This document shows, in pieces, positions 46,391 through 58,701 of a stretch of DNA of 64,000 nt. The notes below the pieces were generated by a model that ran no database searches, was not told the origin of the DNA, and was given only the letters and a program-made list of their open reading frames with translations. Origin of the DNA: Apus apus (taxonomy: Eukaryota > Chordata > Aves > Apodiformes > Apodidae); the NCBI RefSeq assembly GCF_020740795.1, contig NC_067304.1, positions 5,942,056 to 6,006,055 on the forward strand. Reading direction: 5' to 3'. Every line of letters starts with the position of its first letter. Within the stretch, counting starts at the first letter, position 1. A program made the position numbers and the translations under genes.

Positions 46391-49300
46391 TGCAAACCTG
46401 CTTTCTCTGAGCGGTGGGGCCACCATGAGTGTCCCTTCCTGAAGCCCTGGGGGCTGGAGGGGATGCCAGCAGGATGGGAGAGTTTTTCCTCACGGGAACA
46501 TAAGCAACTTTAACTTCTGCTTCAGTCCCAGGAGTGCTGAGAGGAGCCTCTTTCCACATCCTCTGTTAATACCCCTCCCACTATTAATCCTTCCCCGCTG
46601 CCACCCCCCTGGCTCGGGTCTGACATTTCGTCACCTCTGCAAATTGTGGTTCTCCCCATATCTGAGACCTTCAGCTGGTGCTTTCTCTGCTCTTCATCAT
46701 TTCCAAATCTGTGCCAACTGCTGGAAACCTTCCTGCAGCACAGCCAACGGGAATTACTCAAAGTAAATGGGAAACCTGTTCAGACAGAGGCCCCAGCTCT
46801 GCACGTTGTTTCAGCCCTTGCTTAATATTGAGCACAAAATTGATTCCTGTTCACTGAGAAGATAATGTGCTTGCTCAAATATTTTCTGAAATGGTACTAA
46901 GATGAATGTTTGTGCTTTACATTTGACAAACCCAAGCTAACACACTGTCATCACTGCTCTCTCTTTGCCCCCAAACCCCTGCTAGAAATCCCATTTCTCA
47001 GGATGGAGCTTTGCTTGTGTCTCAGCTCTGCCAGCGGATGAGTTTGGAGGCAGTGTCAGAGCTCCTGTTTGCTGCCCCTGCATGGCAGATGTGAACCTGC
47101 TGCCCTGGTCCTTGGCTGTCACTGTGACAGCAGCAGGTATCAGAAGTGTAGGGACTGAAACTGGGAACATCCAGTTGGTTTGTGTATCTCAGAAATAACA
47201 TGCAGGGTAATTCTCTGCTGCTTTACAGAAACAGCCCTTTACTGTCACATGCATCTCACTGAAGAAAAATAGATGTCATAAAAAAAGAAACATCTCAGGT
47301 TTCTCCATGATCACTTAATAAAGCATTAGCTAGTTTTTCACCAAAAAAAAAAAAAAGACAATTTAAACTGATGATTTACGAGTTATTCTGAGAAAGGGAG
47401 GAATTTACTTCAATGTAGAATCAATACAAGAAAAGCTGAATTTCACTTTGCAGAAAATACCTCCAGTCTTATCCCCACACCTCACTGTCTTTTATTCCCA
47501 ATGTCTACTCGTTCAGCTTTTCAGGAGAAGCTCTTTTCCTTTTAGTTCTTGCAAAGCTGATCTATCTAGCAAAACCTGTTCTCAGTTTTCTCTTGCTTCA
47601 TGCATCACTCAGCAGCCAGGCTGTCATCTCAGGTCTGGATCCTCAAGTCTGTCTCAGTCATGATAGATGTGGCAGAAAAAGCTTTATTAGATATATTTTT
47701 TAAAAATTTCTTTTTATTGGTTAGCCTGCTCAACGTTTTTGCTTAGACAGATCTTTCTCCAATTGACAGAATTACTTCTGATTTGAAACTTATTGAGAAG
47801 ACTTAGCAGGAAACACCAAAGTTGTTGCTGAACATCCTTCTGAGTAGAAAACGACTGTAAAGAGGAAGCTTCTCAATGGACTCCAGGAGCAGGGGGTAGG
47901 GGTGGTATTTTCATGCCATTTTCTGGAGTTCTCCACACTAGAGAATTTCAAGTGAAGAGCAACTGCTTCATGTTGATGCCCCTCAACCCCCCCCCAGCAA
48001 CACTGATCCCTGGAGGGCTTTGTGATCAGTTTGGTTTGAGTTGTTAAGGTGTCCCTGGAACGTCAGTCACTCTCATCTGTCTGTAGGAGCAGAGGGTGCA
48101 GCTCATCCAGAGCACACCCTGCTGGGGCTGGACAGCTGCTCTGCAGCCCCCAGCTCAGCCAGCCCCTCACCCTGGCTTTCCTCCTGCTCACCCACACTCA
48201 TGATTTTAACCTCCCTGTGTTCTGCAGCAAATCAAGCACCAACAATACTCAGGAAATACTAGGAAAAAGTCCTGAGTCGTGTTGTGCCTCTGCCCATCAC
48301 TGGATCCAGGCGTCTGGCGTGTGAGCAGCTGAGCTGCTCAGTATCACACACTCTTAAAAAAGTGTTGGTTTTAATGGAAAAGAAAATGTCCCAGATTAAG
48401 ACATTATTTATTTCTGGCTGCATACGCTGAAGGCCTTTTAAATGATTTCATTCATTATTAATTCAAGAAGAATCCTCATATTACTTGGAGTGAAAGCTTT
48501 ACACAATTACCTGCTAGTAGAATCAATTTTTTTAGCACCTTAGAGCTCTCTGTAAAATAAATCTTTTCAGAAAACACAGGCTGGAGAGGGCAGTCAGTGC
48601 ATTAAGCAATTAGACTTTTCACCTAATAGCAGGGTTGAAGGCTCCCTGCCCTGTCTGAAATTCTTAACTGTGGTGTCAGCTTAAAGGAAATGCTGGGGTT
48701 TTGCTTTCATTTTATCCTCATCTGTTTCTTTTCTGTCTTTTTAAGCAGCTTGAGGGTCCATGCTGAGCCATGTCACATTCAAAATTATACACATACTGTG
48801 CATTTTAATGAGCTGCTAACACTGATTATACAAAAAGCCATCTCAGAAATATTTACTGAGTAAAAAAAAAAAAAAGCCTATGGGAATTAATTAGCTTTTT
48901 AAAAATTGGCTTTTTGAAAGCCTTCAGATTCTGGAAAAGCTGAACTTGGAATTGGACGCAGTTTCAAAAGAGCTGAAGAAGTTTGCAGGGGAAAAAGTAG
49001 CAAGTTGTAGTGGAGTATTGCACATCCCAGGCAGCATCCCTTCCCACCACAGCTGCTTGGACACCTCCTCACTGCCCCTCCTGGCTGTCCAACCTCACCT
49101 GGAGTGCAGGAGGTCAGGCTCTAGGATCCATCTTTATCTGTATTTTAGATTACCTTGGCCGTTTGTTCCTCTAATCATGTGTTAATATTAATAACACATA
49201 GATAATTTTTCTGAGTAAGAAATCAAATTCACCTACATGCTGCCAGATCTACGCCTCCAGGGAAGTGTTCTGACTCTGGAGCTGGTTGAATAATTCTGTT

Positions 49301-52300
49301 CTATTTCAGACTCCTCTTTCTTCAAAGACAGCCTGAAGGAGCATGCTCACCAGTATCAGTTTCTCTGGAAATGTTTGGGATTTTTGCTAGGGGAAAAAAC
49401 CAAACAGGAAACTTTTAAGTGAAAGCTACAAAAGCCAATTGAAAACATGGGCTTGTTTGTGCATAGTTCAATTTCCTTTGTCTGGATTTGATTACAAATG
49501 CTGCAGATTGAACACGATCTTTCTTCTAAATTGAAAGAAAAAGAAGAATAGCCCAGCGTGAAACTCCTTGTTATTTTCTTCACCAGTGGAGTGTTTTATC
49601 ATTCTGAGCAAAAATTAACTGGAGTTGTTGAAGTTTGCCAGTGATTGAGAGTGTCACCTGAAATGGTACTAGTCAAAACTTGTTTTCTCCATTTTCACTC
49701 CTCCAGAATTTGGGAAGGCAGTTTGCCAAAGTGCTTCCCGGGAGCCTGGCAGGGCTCTGCCTGTCCCACCACTGTCCTGGGACAGGGACTGGGATTGTCT
49801 CCTGTAGTGTCTGCTCAGCTGTCCATGCATCACGCCAGGAATCTCTCCTCCTCTCCCTGTGGTGTGGGGCAGGCAGGTTCTGATGGTACCACTCGTGACA
49901 GTGTCTTGTGTGCTTCATGTAAGGCCTGAACCATCTGATCTGGTTGAGCTTCAGCCTTCAGAGTCGTGTTCTAATGGGTTTGCTGCAAGATTCCATGATG
50001 TGCACAATATTCTCCTCTAGTTACACTTGGAAAGTTGATTTTGAACTTGTGACCTTGGAAATGTGTCTCTCTCAAACAACAGAGCAGACAGGTTGAGATG
50101 GAAATTAACTTGCTAATAAGAATAACTAGTACACCAAAGGGACAATCACCAAAATCACACCCTGCTTGTTTCCTTAAGTGTGTTTAAGTATTGCATGAAT
50201 AGCAACAGGTTATAAGAATAAATCATTGGTGCTCTGCACCTTGGGATGTAGCTGGAAGATGGTTCTTGTCTCTCTGGGTCCTTCTCCTTATGTACACTCC
50301 TAAGTATTTCAGGAAAAACAAAAGATTGGGTTGCCTGGTCCATTTTCTGTCATCACTTCTACTACTCAGTGAAATTACAATTTTGCGGTTTCTACCAGTA
50401 AATCTTTTGTCTAGTCCTAAATCCTCTGTCTAGCCCTTCCCATCCCTTGCAGAGTTGGTGAATTCACAGCTTCCCTGTCAGCAGGTTCTATTTTCTAATT
50501 TCTGTCTTGGAAGGTTTTTCTCCATTGGTTGCACAATCTGAGATGCAAAGCATCACCTGTCACTTCGTACCCTCATCTGCTGTGAAGAAGCCTCCTTCCT
50601 TTCCAGCCGAGTACAGGTAGTTACAGCACATTGTGTTTTCCCCTCTCTTTATTTTCCCTAAGACGTTACAGGGAGATGCCTGGAGAGAACTGAGCATTTC
50701 TGAATTTGTTACTTGTGATATCTTTTTCCTCCCAAAAGCTGAGCTTTTCCCTGTAGATACGACACTTGGAACACTGAGTCTGAGTTGATGCCTTCATACA
50801 AACACTTGACTAGGAATTCATTTTCTTGCAATTACTGATTCACCCTCCTTCCTCCAGGTACAGCCACTGCAGTAACATTGGGGGAATTTGTCTGTGGGAG
50901 TGACACGCAGCAGGCTCATTTCCCAAGGTGATTTTGGAACAAACAAGCAAACAAAACTAAGCCAAAACAAAACGTAAACCCCCCAAACTAAACAAGCAGG
51001 ACCCCAGATCTGCAGCGTGTGTTTTTATACTTGTCTTTCCCACAGAAACAGGAGAGATGTCAGGACTCAACTGTCTCTCAGAGTTCTGCAGAGCCGTGCA
51101 GGATGCCATTTGGACCTGTCACTTTTCATATTGTGACTGGCAAGGAAGCTGCTGAACCTTTCCCTGCAGCTTGGCACGACAGCTGTAAGAGCCACACGCA
51201 GGGAGTCAGTTACAAACAGTTCTTACCAGCTTGGCCGGGGAATCAGGTGGGGAAAACAACACAGTGCAGGTTTGTGCCTTTGGATGGGTTTTTTTGGTAG
51301 ATCTTTCATTAATGGGAGACCAACCAGATTTTTAACTCATCCTGGTTTAAGAAAATCTGTGTCTGACCTTTAAGCCAACTGGACTCAGCACACGGATTTC
51401 CTTTGGCTTCTGCACATTTTAAGCTACATTTTGCTCCTTTTGTATTCACAGGGCAGTTAAACCCCTGTAAATATAAACCAGCAGCAGTGAGATTTCAGCC
51501 CTCTTCTATCCAGTGCTGGATCAAAAATATCTTCTAAAAATATCTCACAGTTGCACATTTCTTAGGGGTATAAACCTTTGTTTTCTATTGAGGGAGACAG
51601 GCTGGAGGGATGGAAGGCATCCCCAGACTGCTGAGCTGCTCCAGTTCAGGAGAGCTGTACCACAGCTAATGTGTTTTTAGAGTTACTTCAAATCCAGCAA
51701 AGCAAACTGAGAAGCTACACAATTAAAGTAGGGCTGGACAAGTGTGGCTGAGTATGGAGATGTGGGTATGATAAGCCTAATTAGTAAATCTGGGTGTAAA
51801 TCTGGGTGTCATGTGAACGAAGCCGTGTTTCGGTTTCGCCGTGTGCTGCTGTGGACCTTTCACCACAGCAAAAATGAATTCATTCACTGAACCCACAGCA
51901 CTTTGTTTTCATCCTGTAGAGGTATCCAGGGAGCAGTTCTCCTTCCAGAGCTGCCCCATTCGGGACAGCCTGTGGGTTGGCTCCTGCCTGCCCCGTACTC
52001 ATCCCTTGCACTGCCAGGACCCCAGCGGTGCAGCCCGGCTGCGGGAGGTTGTGTTGGCAGGGAACTTCTGTTGCTGTTTTTCTTTTTAAAATGAAATAAT
52101 TTCACTGTTAAATGGGTGGGTTTAGATTTCAGTGAAACCAGAATTTTCCCACTAAAAAAAAGCCTGATTCCCACAGTTACACTTAGAAATTGTCCCTCCC
52201 ACAGTAACATTGTCCCCTGAAAACTTCCCTGCCCTTCGGTGCGGGTGTGAAAGGTTTCATGTTACCTCAGGAAAGTGATGTTAGAACCCTAAATGACTTC

Positions 52301-55300
52301 ACAGAGCTCACATACATCCTGATAGGGATGAGGCTGCTTGGTTCAGAACCTCCTTGTTTGGATTTATGTTCATGAGCTGGTCAGGTTTTGCAATATTAAT
52401 TTTATTTATTTGGTAAAATTGTTGTGCTTTGAACAGGAAAACTCCTGGTCCTCATCTTCTCTCTGTGCTGCCCCCATCACATCTGTAATACCAGAACAGC
52501 CAAAGTTCCTTACCTCCCTAATGAAACAGGCTGCTTAAGCACTAAGCCCTGGTAATCCAGTTTGTGTTTTCGTAACAGTAAATATAATAGGAAGATGTGC
52601 ACAGCTTGTGCTTGATGTAAGCAGTGAGATCACTGCAGTGCTCCAAAATCCTTTTATTTTAAGATTTATTTAGTTGATAAACTTCACATGTTTGTCCTCC
52701 ATTTATCATTTCTAGCATGGGCTTTAACCCCAAGCCACCTCCCCATACCTCCTACACACCAGTTCAAGCCTCCGTTTGCCTGGAGATTTGCTGGCACAGG
52801 AGGCACAGAGATGTCCCCTGCAGAGTGCTGAAGCAATGGGCAGGTGCTCTCAGGGATGTGACTTTTGGCTCTTTCTGTGGCCTTGGGCAGCCTAAGCAAG
52901 CCCTTTTCTCCCCAGTTACCCTTGCCTAAAAGAGAGAGTTATTCTTTCCTTCCCCCTAATCCCTAGTGTTTTCATTTGGCCTTTATATCAGGGACTTTGC
53001 TCTTTGCACTGATGTCCAGTATGTATTTTCATAATCATTATTTACAGTTTGATTAAGTGTTCTTATTATTCAGTAGATGACATTAATAATATCAACATGC
53101 CATTTTATACACTATTTAAGATAAGAATTTCCAATTGGACATCAATGAGAACATCTTCCTAAAAATCAATGACCCAAATGTCCGTTCTCATGTAGGGAGC
53201 ATCTTTACTTCTCAGTGCTGACATGAGATGCTGAGGTGATCTGTCTGTCCATGGCCTGTGCAGAGCTCTGTGGTGCTCTGCTCAGCTGTTGGGAGGGGAT
53301 GACTCCTGTCTGCACCAGGATGGTTTAGGTGTAAAACACAAGTCTGGAGGTGGAAGGCTCCATCTCCCCTGAACAGACCCCTCCTGAGGGTGTCTGTGTC
53401 CTGCCTCTGCAGCCCTTACCCAAGGCACTGCATCACTTAGAAAGGGTTGCTCCTTCTCAAGGTGACTGAGCAATTCCCTGCTGGAGTGGGTCTGTTCAGA
53501 ATGTACCATTATCTGTTAGCCAGAGCTGGGTCAGGGAGAGAGCCTGGATTCTATTCCTGGTCTCGTGGTGACTTACCCTGCTGGAAACTGCACCGCAGGT
53601 TGTCCTGGCAAGGTGAGAGCCAGTGCACCCAGTGCTGGGTGCCAGGGAAAACACAGGTCTGAGTGCTGATCTCCTTGGTCTGTAATAAAGCTGTGTGCAT
53701 TGCACATGATATGGAACATTTGCACTTTTAAATTGCAGAGGAATTTAGGGCTCTGTTTGGTGAGTTTAAAATGTTGTGTTGATCTTGGAAGTTTTTATGC
53801 ATATATATACATGGATATATCTCCTGTATCTAATGTAGCCTGGGGTATAATCAGTGAAAAATTGCAGGGTAACCCACCACCTGAAAGCATTCTAGTGGGA
53901 AAATAGGCAGCACCTGCAGGAATTCAGATTAAAGATGTTAAAAATATATCCTTTCATCAGTGCTTTCTTCCTCATTAAATGTGGGGTTTGCTCTTAAGTA
54001 TTCACCAAATAAAAAGGGAGAAATAGGTAAAAGTTAACACTATACAGTTAAGCTCCCTTGGATTTCCCCAGAAGTTTCACCTTAGCTTAATTTAATATCC
54101 CCTCAATTCTCCCAAGCCATCTGTTTGGCTGAGATGCAGAACAAGTGTGAGCAGTTGGAGGTATTTATCACACCAGCCTCAGAGTGACAAGAGCTCCCAG
54201 GAAGCAGGTTTGCTCACTGACCCTGCAGGGCAGCTCCCTCTTCAAGAAGTCCTTCACCAGGCAGCAGAGCTGTTTGTAGCTGTCCTGAGAGACTCTCTTG
54301 AAATAATTCACCAAAGCAGGTAAAGCCTGTGCTAAATGATGAGCTGATACCAGTCTCCTGGAGTTGGTGAGCTGGGCTGGGCAGTGTGGGATCAAGTTCT
54401 GCACCAGTGCTTGGCTGGGTAGGGGTCTGGGGGCTGCTGGTTGGAGCCCATTGCTGGGCTGAGCAGGAGAGCAGGGCAAGGGGAGGTTCCTCAGCCCCTG
54501 CTGCTGCCCTGCTGGCACCTGAGCTCTGTCCTGGTGCCAGGGCAGCCTGCTGGGGTCTGCCTCACACCTCGGGGGCAGCGCTGGGTCCAGACAGGAGGCA
54601 GGAGCTTTGTCACAGGGTCCTGTGCTCCTGCAGGGCCCCGAGTGTCTGTTCAGGTTCATGGTCTTGGACTAAGGCTTAGATGAGAGGAGAACATTGAGAA
54701 GACACGGAAGGTGTCCCCGTTCTCCAGCCAATCTCTGTTGCTGGGAGCTGAGCTGTTCTGTCCCCAGCTGGGGGATGGAAGCCAGAGCCCTGGGTGTGCA
54801 GCCAAGCTCACTGCACCTGAGGTGGCTGCAGTGGAAGAAGTGAGCAGCTGGTGGGGACATCTCCCTTAGACCCAAGATTTTCTCCCCAAGACCTGGGGCT
54901 GTTTGGTGGTCCCTGTTCTGCAGGGGCATTCTCAGAGCACAAGGCCTGGGTATCTGGTGCTATTGGGGCATCCAAGTGGGACCCAAACTCTTCTGCAGCT
55001 CTTCCCATGTGAAAGCAAAGAACAAGGATTTATTTAAATAAAGGAGCTGTAAAATCTGTTCTTTCAGCTGCTGCACTGCAGCTTGGTTACATGTAAGGGA
55101 ATCTTTGATTTCTGGAGTTGTGAAAAGTTATACCCAAGTCCTTGTTTCTTAATTGATTACACTCCAGTTCTTGTTTTAAAGAACTTGATTGCTCTTCAAA
55201 TCCATCTGTGAAGAGATGTGCTAGCTGTATACCAACAAGTGATTTTTGAAGTGCAAAAGCAGAAAGAATTGTAATTCATTTGCAACTGTAATATGTGCAC

Positions 55301-56603
55301 ATCTTGGGGCTGAAAGTATTTTATATTGCTATTTTGGACTTACTTGAAAAGAGCTTGATGCTTGTGTCATTTTATGTAAATCGGCTCCGTCTGTCACTGC
55401 CTATTGTACCTAAAGGGCTTTAGGCATTTTATTTAGAAATGCACAAGGCTGTTTCTACTGAAATAACCAGTGTACCCACGTCCATGGCATAATGTGTTCT
55501 ATAATCATAGCACAATTAACCACAGATAGAAATTGGAGGAAGATTTTTACAGCTGTCCAAAGATATGATGGAATCGCTTATATTTTAAAAGCAGAACCCT
55601 TCTTCAGTCCTGAAGTATTTAACTGTGTGTAGAATATGAACTTGGGAGCAGCCATGAACAGGTGAAGGTGGCAGATGCCCCAGCACAACTGGGTGGCTCC
55701 CAGGACCTCTGTGATGCTGCTGCCCAGCAGGGACTGTCCTCTGAAGGACAGGACCCTGGGAGACAGGTTTCAAGGTATCAAACTCCCAAAGATCACACAG
55801 AGAACATGCAGACTGTGCAAAGGGGCAAAGCTAGGTATGGAAAAATCTTTTATCAATAGTATTTTTTTCTCTTTTCCTATTTCTAAGTCAGTAACTCTAA
55901 CAGCATGTTATGGAAAATTATTTTCTTGTCTGGAGAGGCACAGCATTAGGTGTTGTAGGTGGTTACAGAGTGATTACAGGTGGCCTATTGCTCTGCCCCA
56001 CCAGCAACACTGGATTCCCCATCAGTCCTAGGCCTCTTAGTCAATAGACACATGGACCTGGAAAAGAACACACTGCCAGAGATAATTACAGCTGCTAGAT
56101 CTATATGTACAAGTCTAAATATTCTGGTGAGATCCATATGATAAAGTTAGAACTGTTACCCCCTGGGCTGTGCTTGGTTGTGAACTAGGGATATAAAACC
56201 TGGCAGAAGAACCTTTTTTCCTACTTCACTGTGGTTTTCAAATTGTTATTAATAAAACATAGTGCTGTCTATGTCTTGATGCAGAGAGACCTTAGTCTTA
56301 GTACATGCCCTTCCCATTTATTATTTATACAGGCATTTAACAGCTCTAACATGTTTTAACAGAAACACCAGGCAGTTTTTTGCTAACCAAAATTAGCAGC
56401 AAATAATATTTGATACTTCTAAAGTTTTCCAGAGGGGTTTTTTAATGCATATGTAATCTAATGTGAATAATACCCTGACTTTGTGGCTCATGGGAGAAAT
56501 GACATTGCATGTGTTGTGTTTTGCTTCACTTCAATGGTTTTACCTCTTGCCTTTTATTTCCAAGCTAGATGTGCTGTTTGAATCAGGGTATTTTAAATAT
56601 CTC

Positions 56604-56626
56604 TGTGTGTGTGTGTATATATATAT
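56604..56626 (+). repeat. Compound (TG)n(TA)n microsatellite
   Basis: Six TG units run directly into six TA units in the large KCND3 intron. Confidence 0.88.
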
Positions 56627-58686
56627 GGGTGCTAATTTAATTTATATACGCAGCAGGGGTTGAGTAAGAGGTGAAGAGCTTAATTGTGCCTTCTTATTAA
56701 CATCTGGGAAGAGTTCACTGCCTTTCCTTGCCTGTTCTCCTTTCCTGATGCTCCTGTGAATGTGGAGGCTTCTGCCTCCTCCCAGGCTGCTCCTGCAAGT
56801 GCTTGTGCAAGTTCAGAGTTTTAGCAGAAGCTTCCAAAGCCAGGAGATAACCAGCAGGACCCAGACTCTCCTGGGAACTTTCCCTGAGCACAGGTGTAGG
56901 CAGGGCAGCAGGGCTGAGTGGGGAAGGTCACACTGCCCCAGGAGGTTGTTTAAAACCAGTCAGAAAGGTGACCAGCTTCAACAAGTCAGACACAGAGATT
57001 TTGACTTACATCTCTGGTACCCTTGAAAACAATGACAAACCTCATGTTTAGTCCTGTAATAACTGAAAATAATCAGTAAGATCCCAGGTTCTGAGAATAA
57101 GGAGAAGAAGCTCTATCAAGAATTTAAAGAATAAAGCATTGATCCTGCACTACTGAAGTGAAGGGAATTTTATGGTTGACTTTGAGGGAAGCAAAACCAA
57201 GTCTTTGAACTAGATCATTCCTAATTTTCATAGCACTGTGAAAACTATCTCAAGCTCATGTGAAAATAAATTAGTATTATCTCCACTCCCAGGGAACTGA
57301 AGTTGGAGAGTGATGTGAACCTTTCTGAAAGTCAAATGGGAAACTGGGGAGGGAGCTGGGAACCCGACTGAAACTCCTCAAACTTCAGACTGGTGGAAGG
57401 ACACACAGATGCTAGAGAGGGAAACTGACTTTTTGTTGCATTTTCCAAACATAAGAATTCATATGAGTCTGAACCTCCTTTTCCAACTTCTTTCTGATGG
57501 TGTAGGTTAAAAACTTGGAAGTAGGTTACCAAGGACTCGAGTGCTGAAGAGCAAACATTCCTCTGGTGACTGGCTGGTGGCCTAGTTCTTGGGCAGCAAA
57601 GTCAGAGGAGACAGAACGTTTTGAATCACACTAAACAAATGCTGGAGGCACTTTTAGGAGAGGTCCAGGGAGATATGCAAAGAAAAGGGACTGTTAGTTC
57701 TTTAGGAAGAGCTGGTTCTGAGCTGCTGAACAGGTCCCCTGGAGGAGAGGGGTGGAGGGCAGGGGGTCAGGACACAGGCAGACCCAGCTCCCCTGGGCCC
57801 CACAACTTGCTCCAGGTCTGGCACAAGGCAGGTTGCACCTGAAACATCCTCAAGTGCCTTTTCTCCATCACCTTCTCCCCTGGAACACGGGATCACTGCT
57901 GACCCTGACTTAGTGTGGTTCTTTAAGTTCATTATGTATTTTGATGAATATTTGATTAGACATTGCATTTAATTCTCAACTGAATTAAAAAAAAAAAAAG
58001 AAAAACCACAAACAAACAGTCAAAAAAACCCCTCTCAGCTGTTAAGTGCTGTCTCTGGTAACTAGAAACAGATTTCAGTGGTTTTAAGGTGCAAAGACTG
58101 CTCCTGAAATGCCCTTTCCTGGGTTGCTCAGCTCTGTTAGGTTAGGACCACAGAAGCCCACTTTGTATAGGAGAGGGAAGGGATGTAGCCCCTTGTATTT
58201 GAAGATTTTATGAAGTAATTTTGCTGGTTAAAAGCTAAATTTTGTGGTGTTTCTATTTTTTATTAAATATTAATTGCAGAAGATGGCTATGGGAATGACT
58301 GCTCAGATCATTTACTCCATACAGATGACCTTAATGTTGAATTAGTTCTCTCCTGCTCACACTGCCCTTCAACCCCATCTGGGCACTGACCTGCCTGGCA
58401 GGCTGTTCCACTCTCCATGAGAAAGGTGCCTGGCTCCTGCTCCTCTTGAATGTTTATGAATGTTCCTTTGCTGGGGATGCTGCAGGACAGGGAGCTGGTG
58501 ATTCTGGTGCTAGGAAGCTTCTCTGTCAGTTCTTTCTGTACAAACAGCCTGGTCATTCTTGCAGGGGTTTTGAGAGGCAGGTGTGTGCTTCACAGGGACA
58601 ACAGGGGCAACAGTCTCTCCTGAAGTTGAAAAGCAAACCCACCTCTTGTGCTCTTCTAGTGGAACATAAGCATGGTTTGAGAATTC

Positions 58687-58701
58687 TTTTTTTTTTTTTT
58701 T
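58687..58701 (+). repeat. Poly(T) run
   Basis: Fifteen T residues in the large KCND3 intron; no element attached. Confidence 0.8.

Noticed and set aside
46242-46559. Minus-strand frame with a repeated CRKGGVPAGKGVSLQERG pattern
   Set aside because: The repetition is only the translation of the 20-bp minisatellite; no start, homology or splice context.
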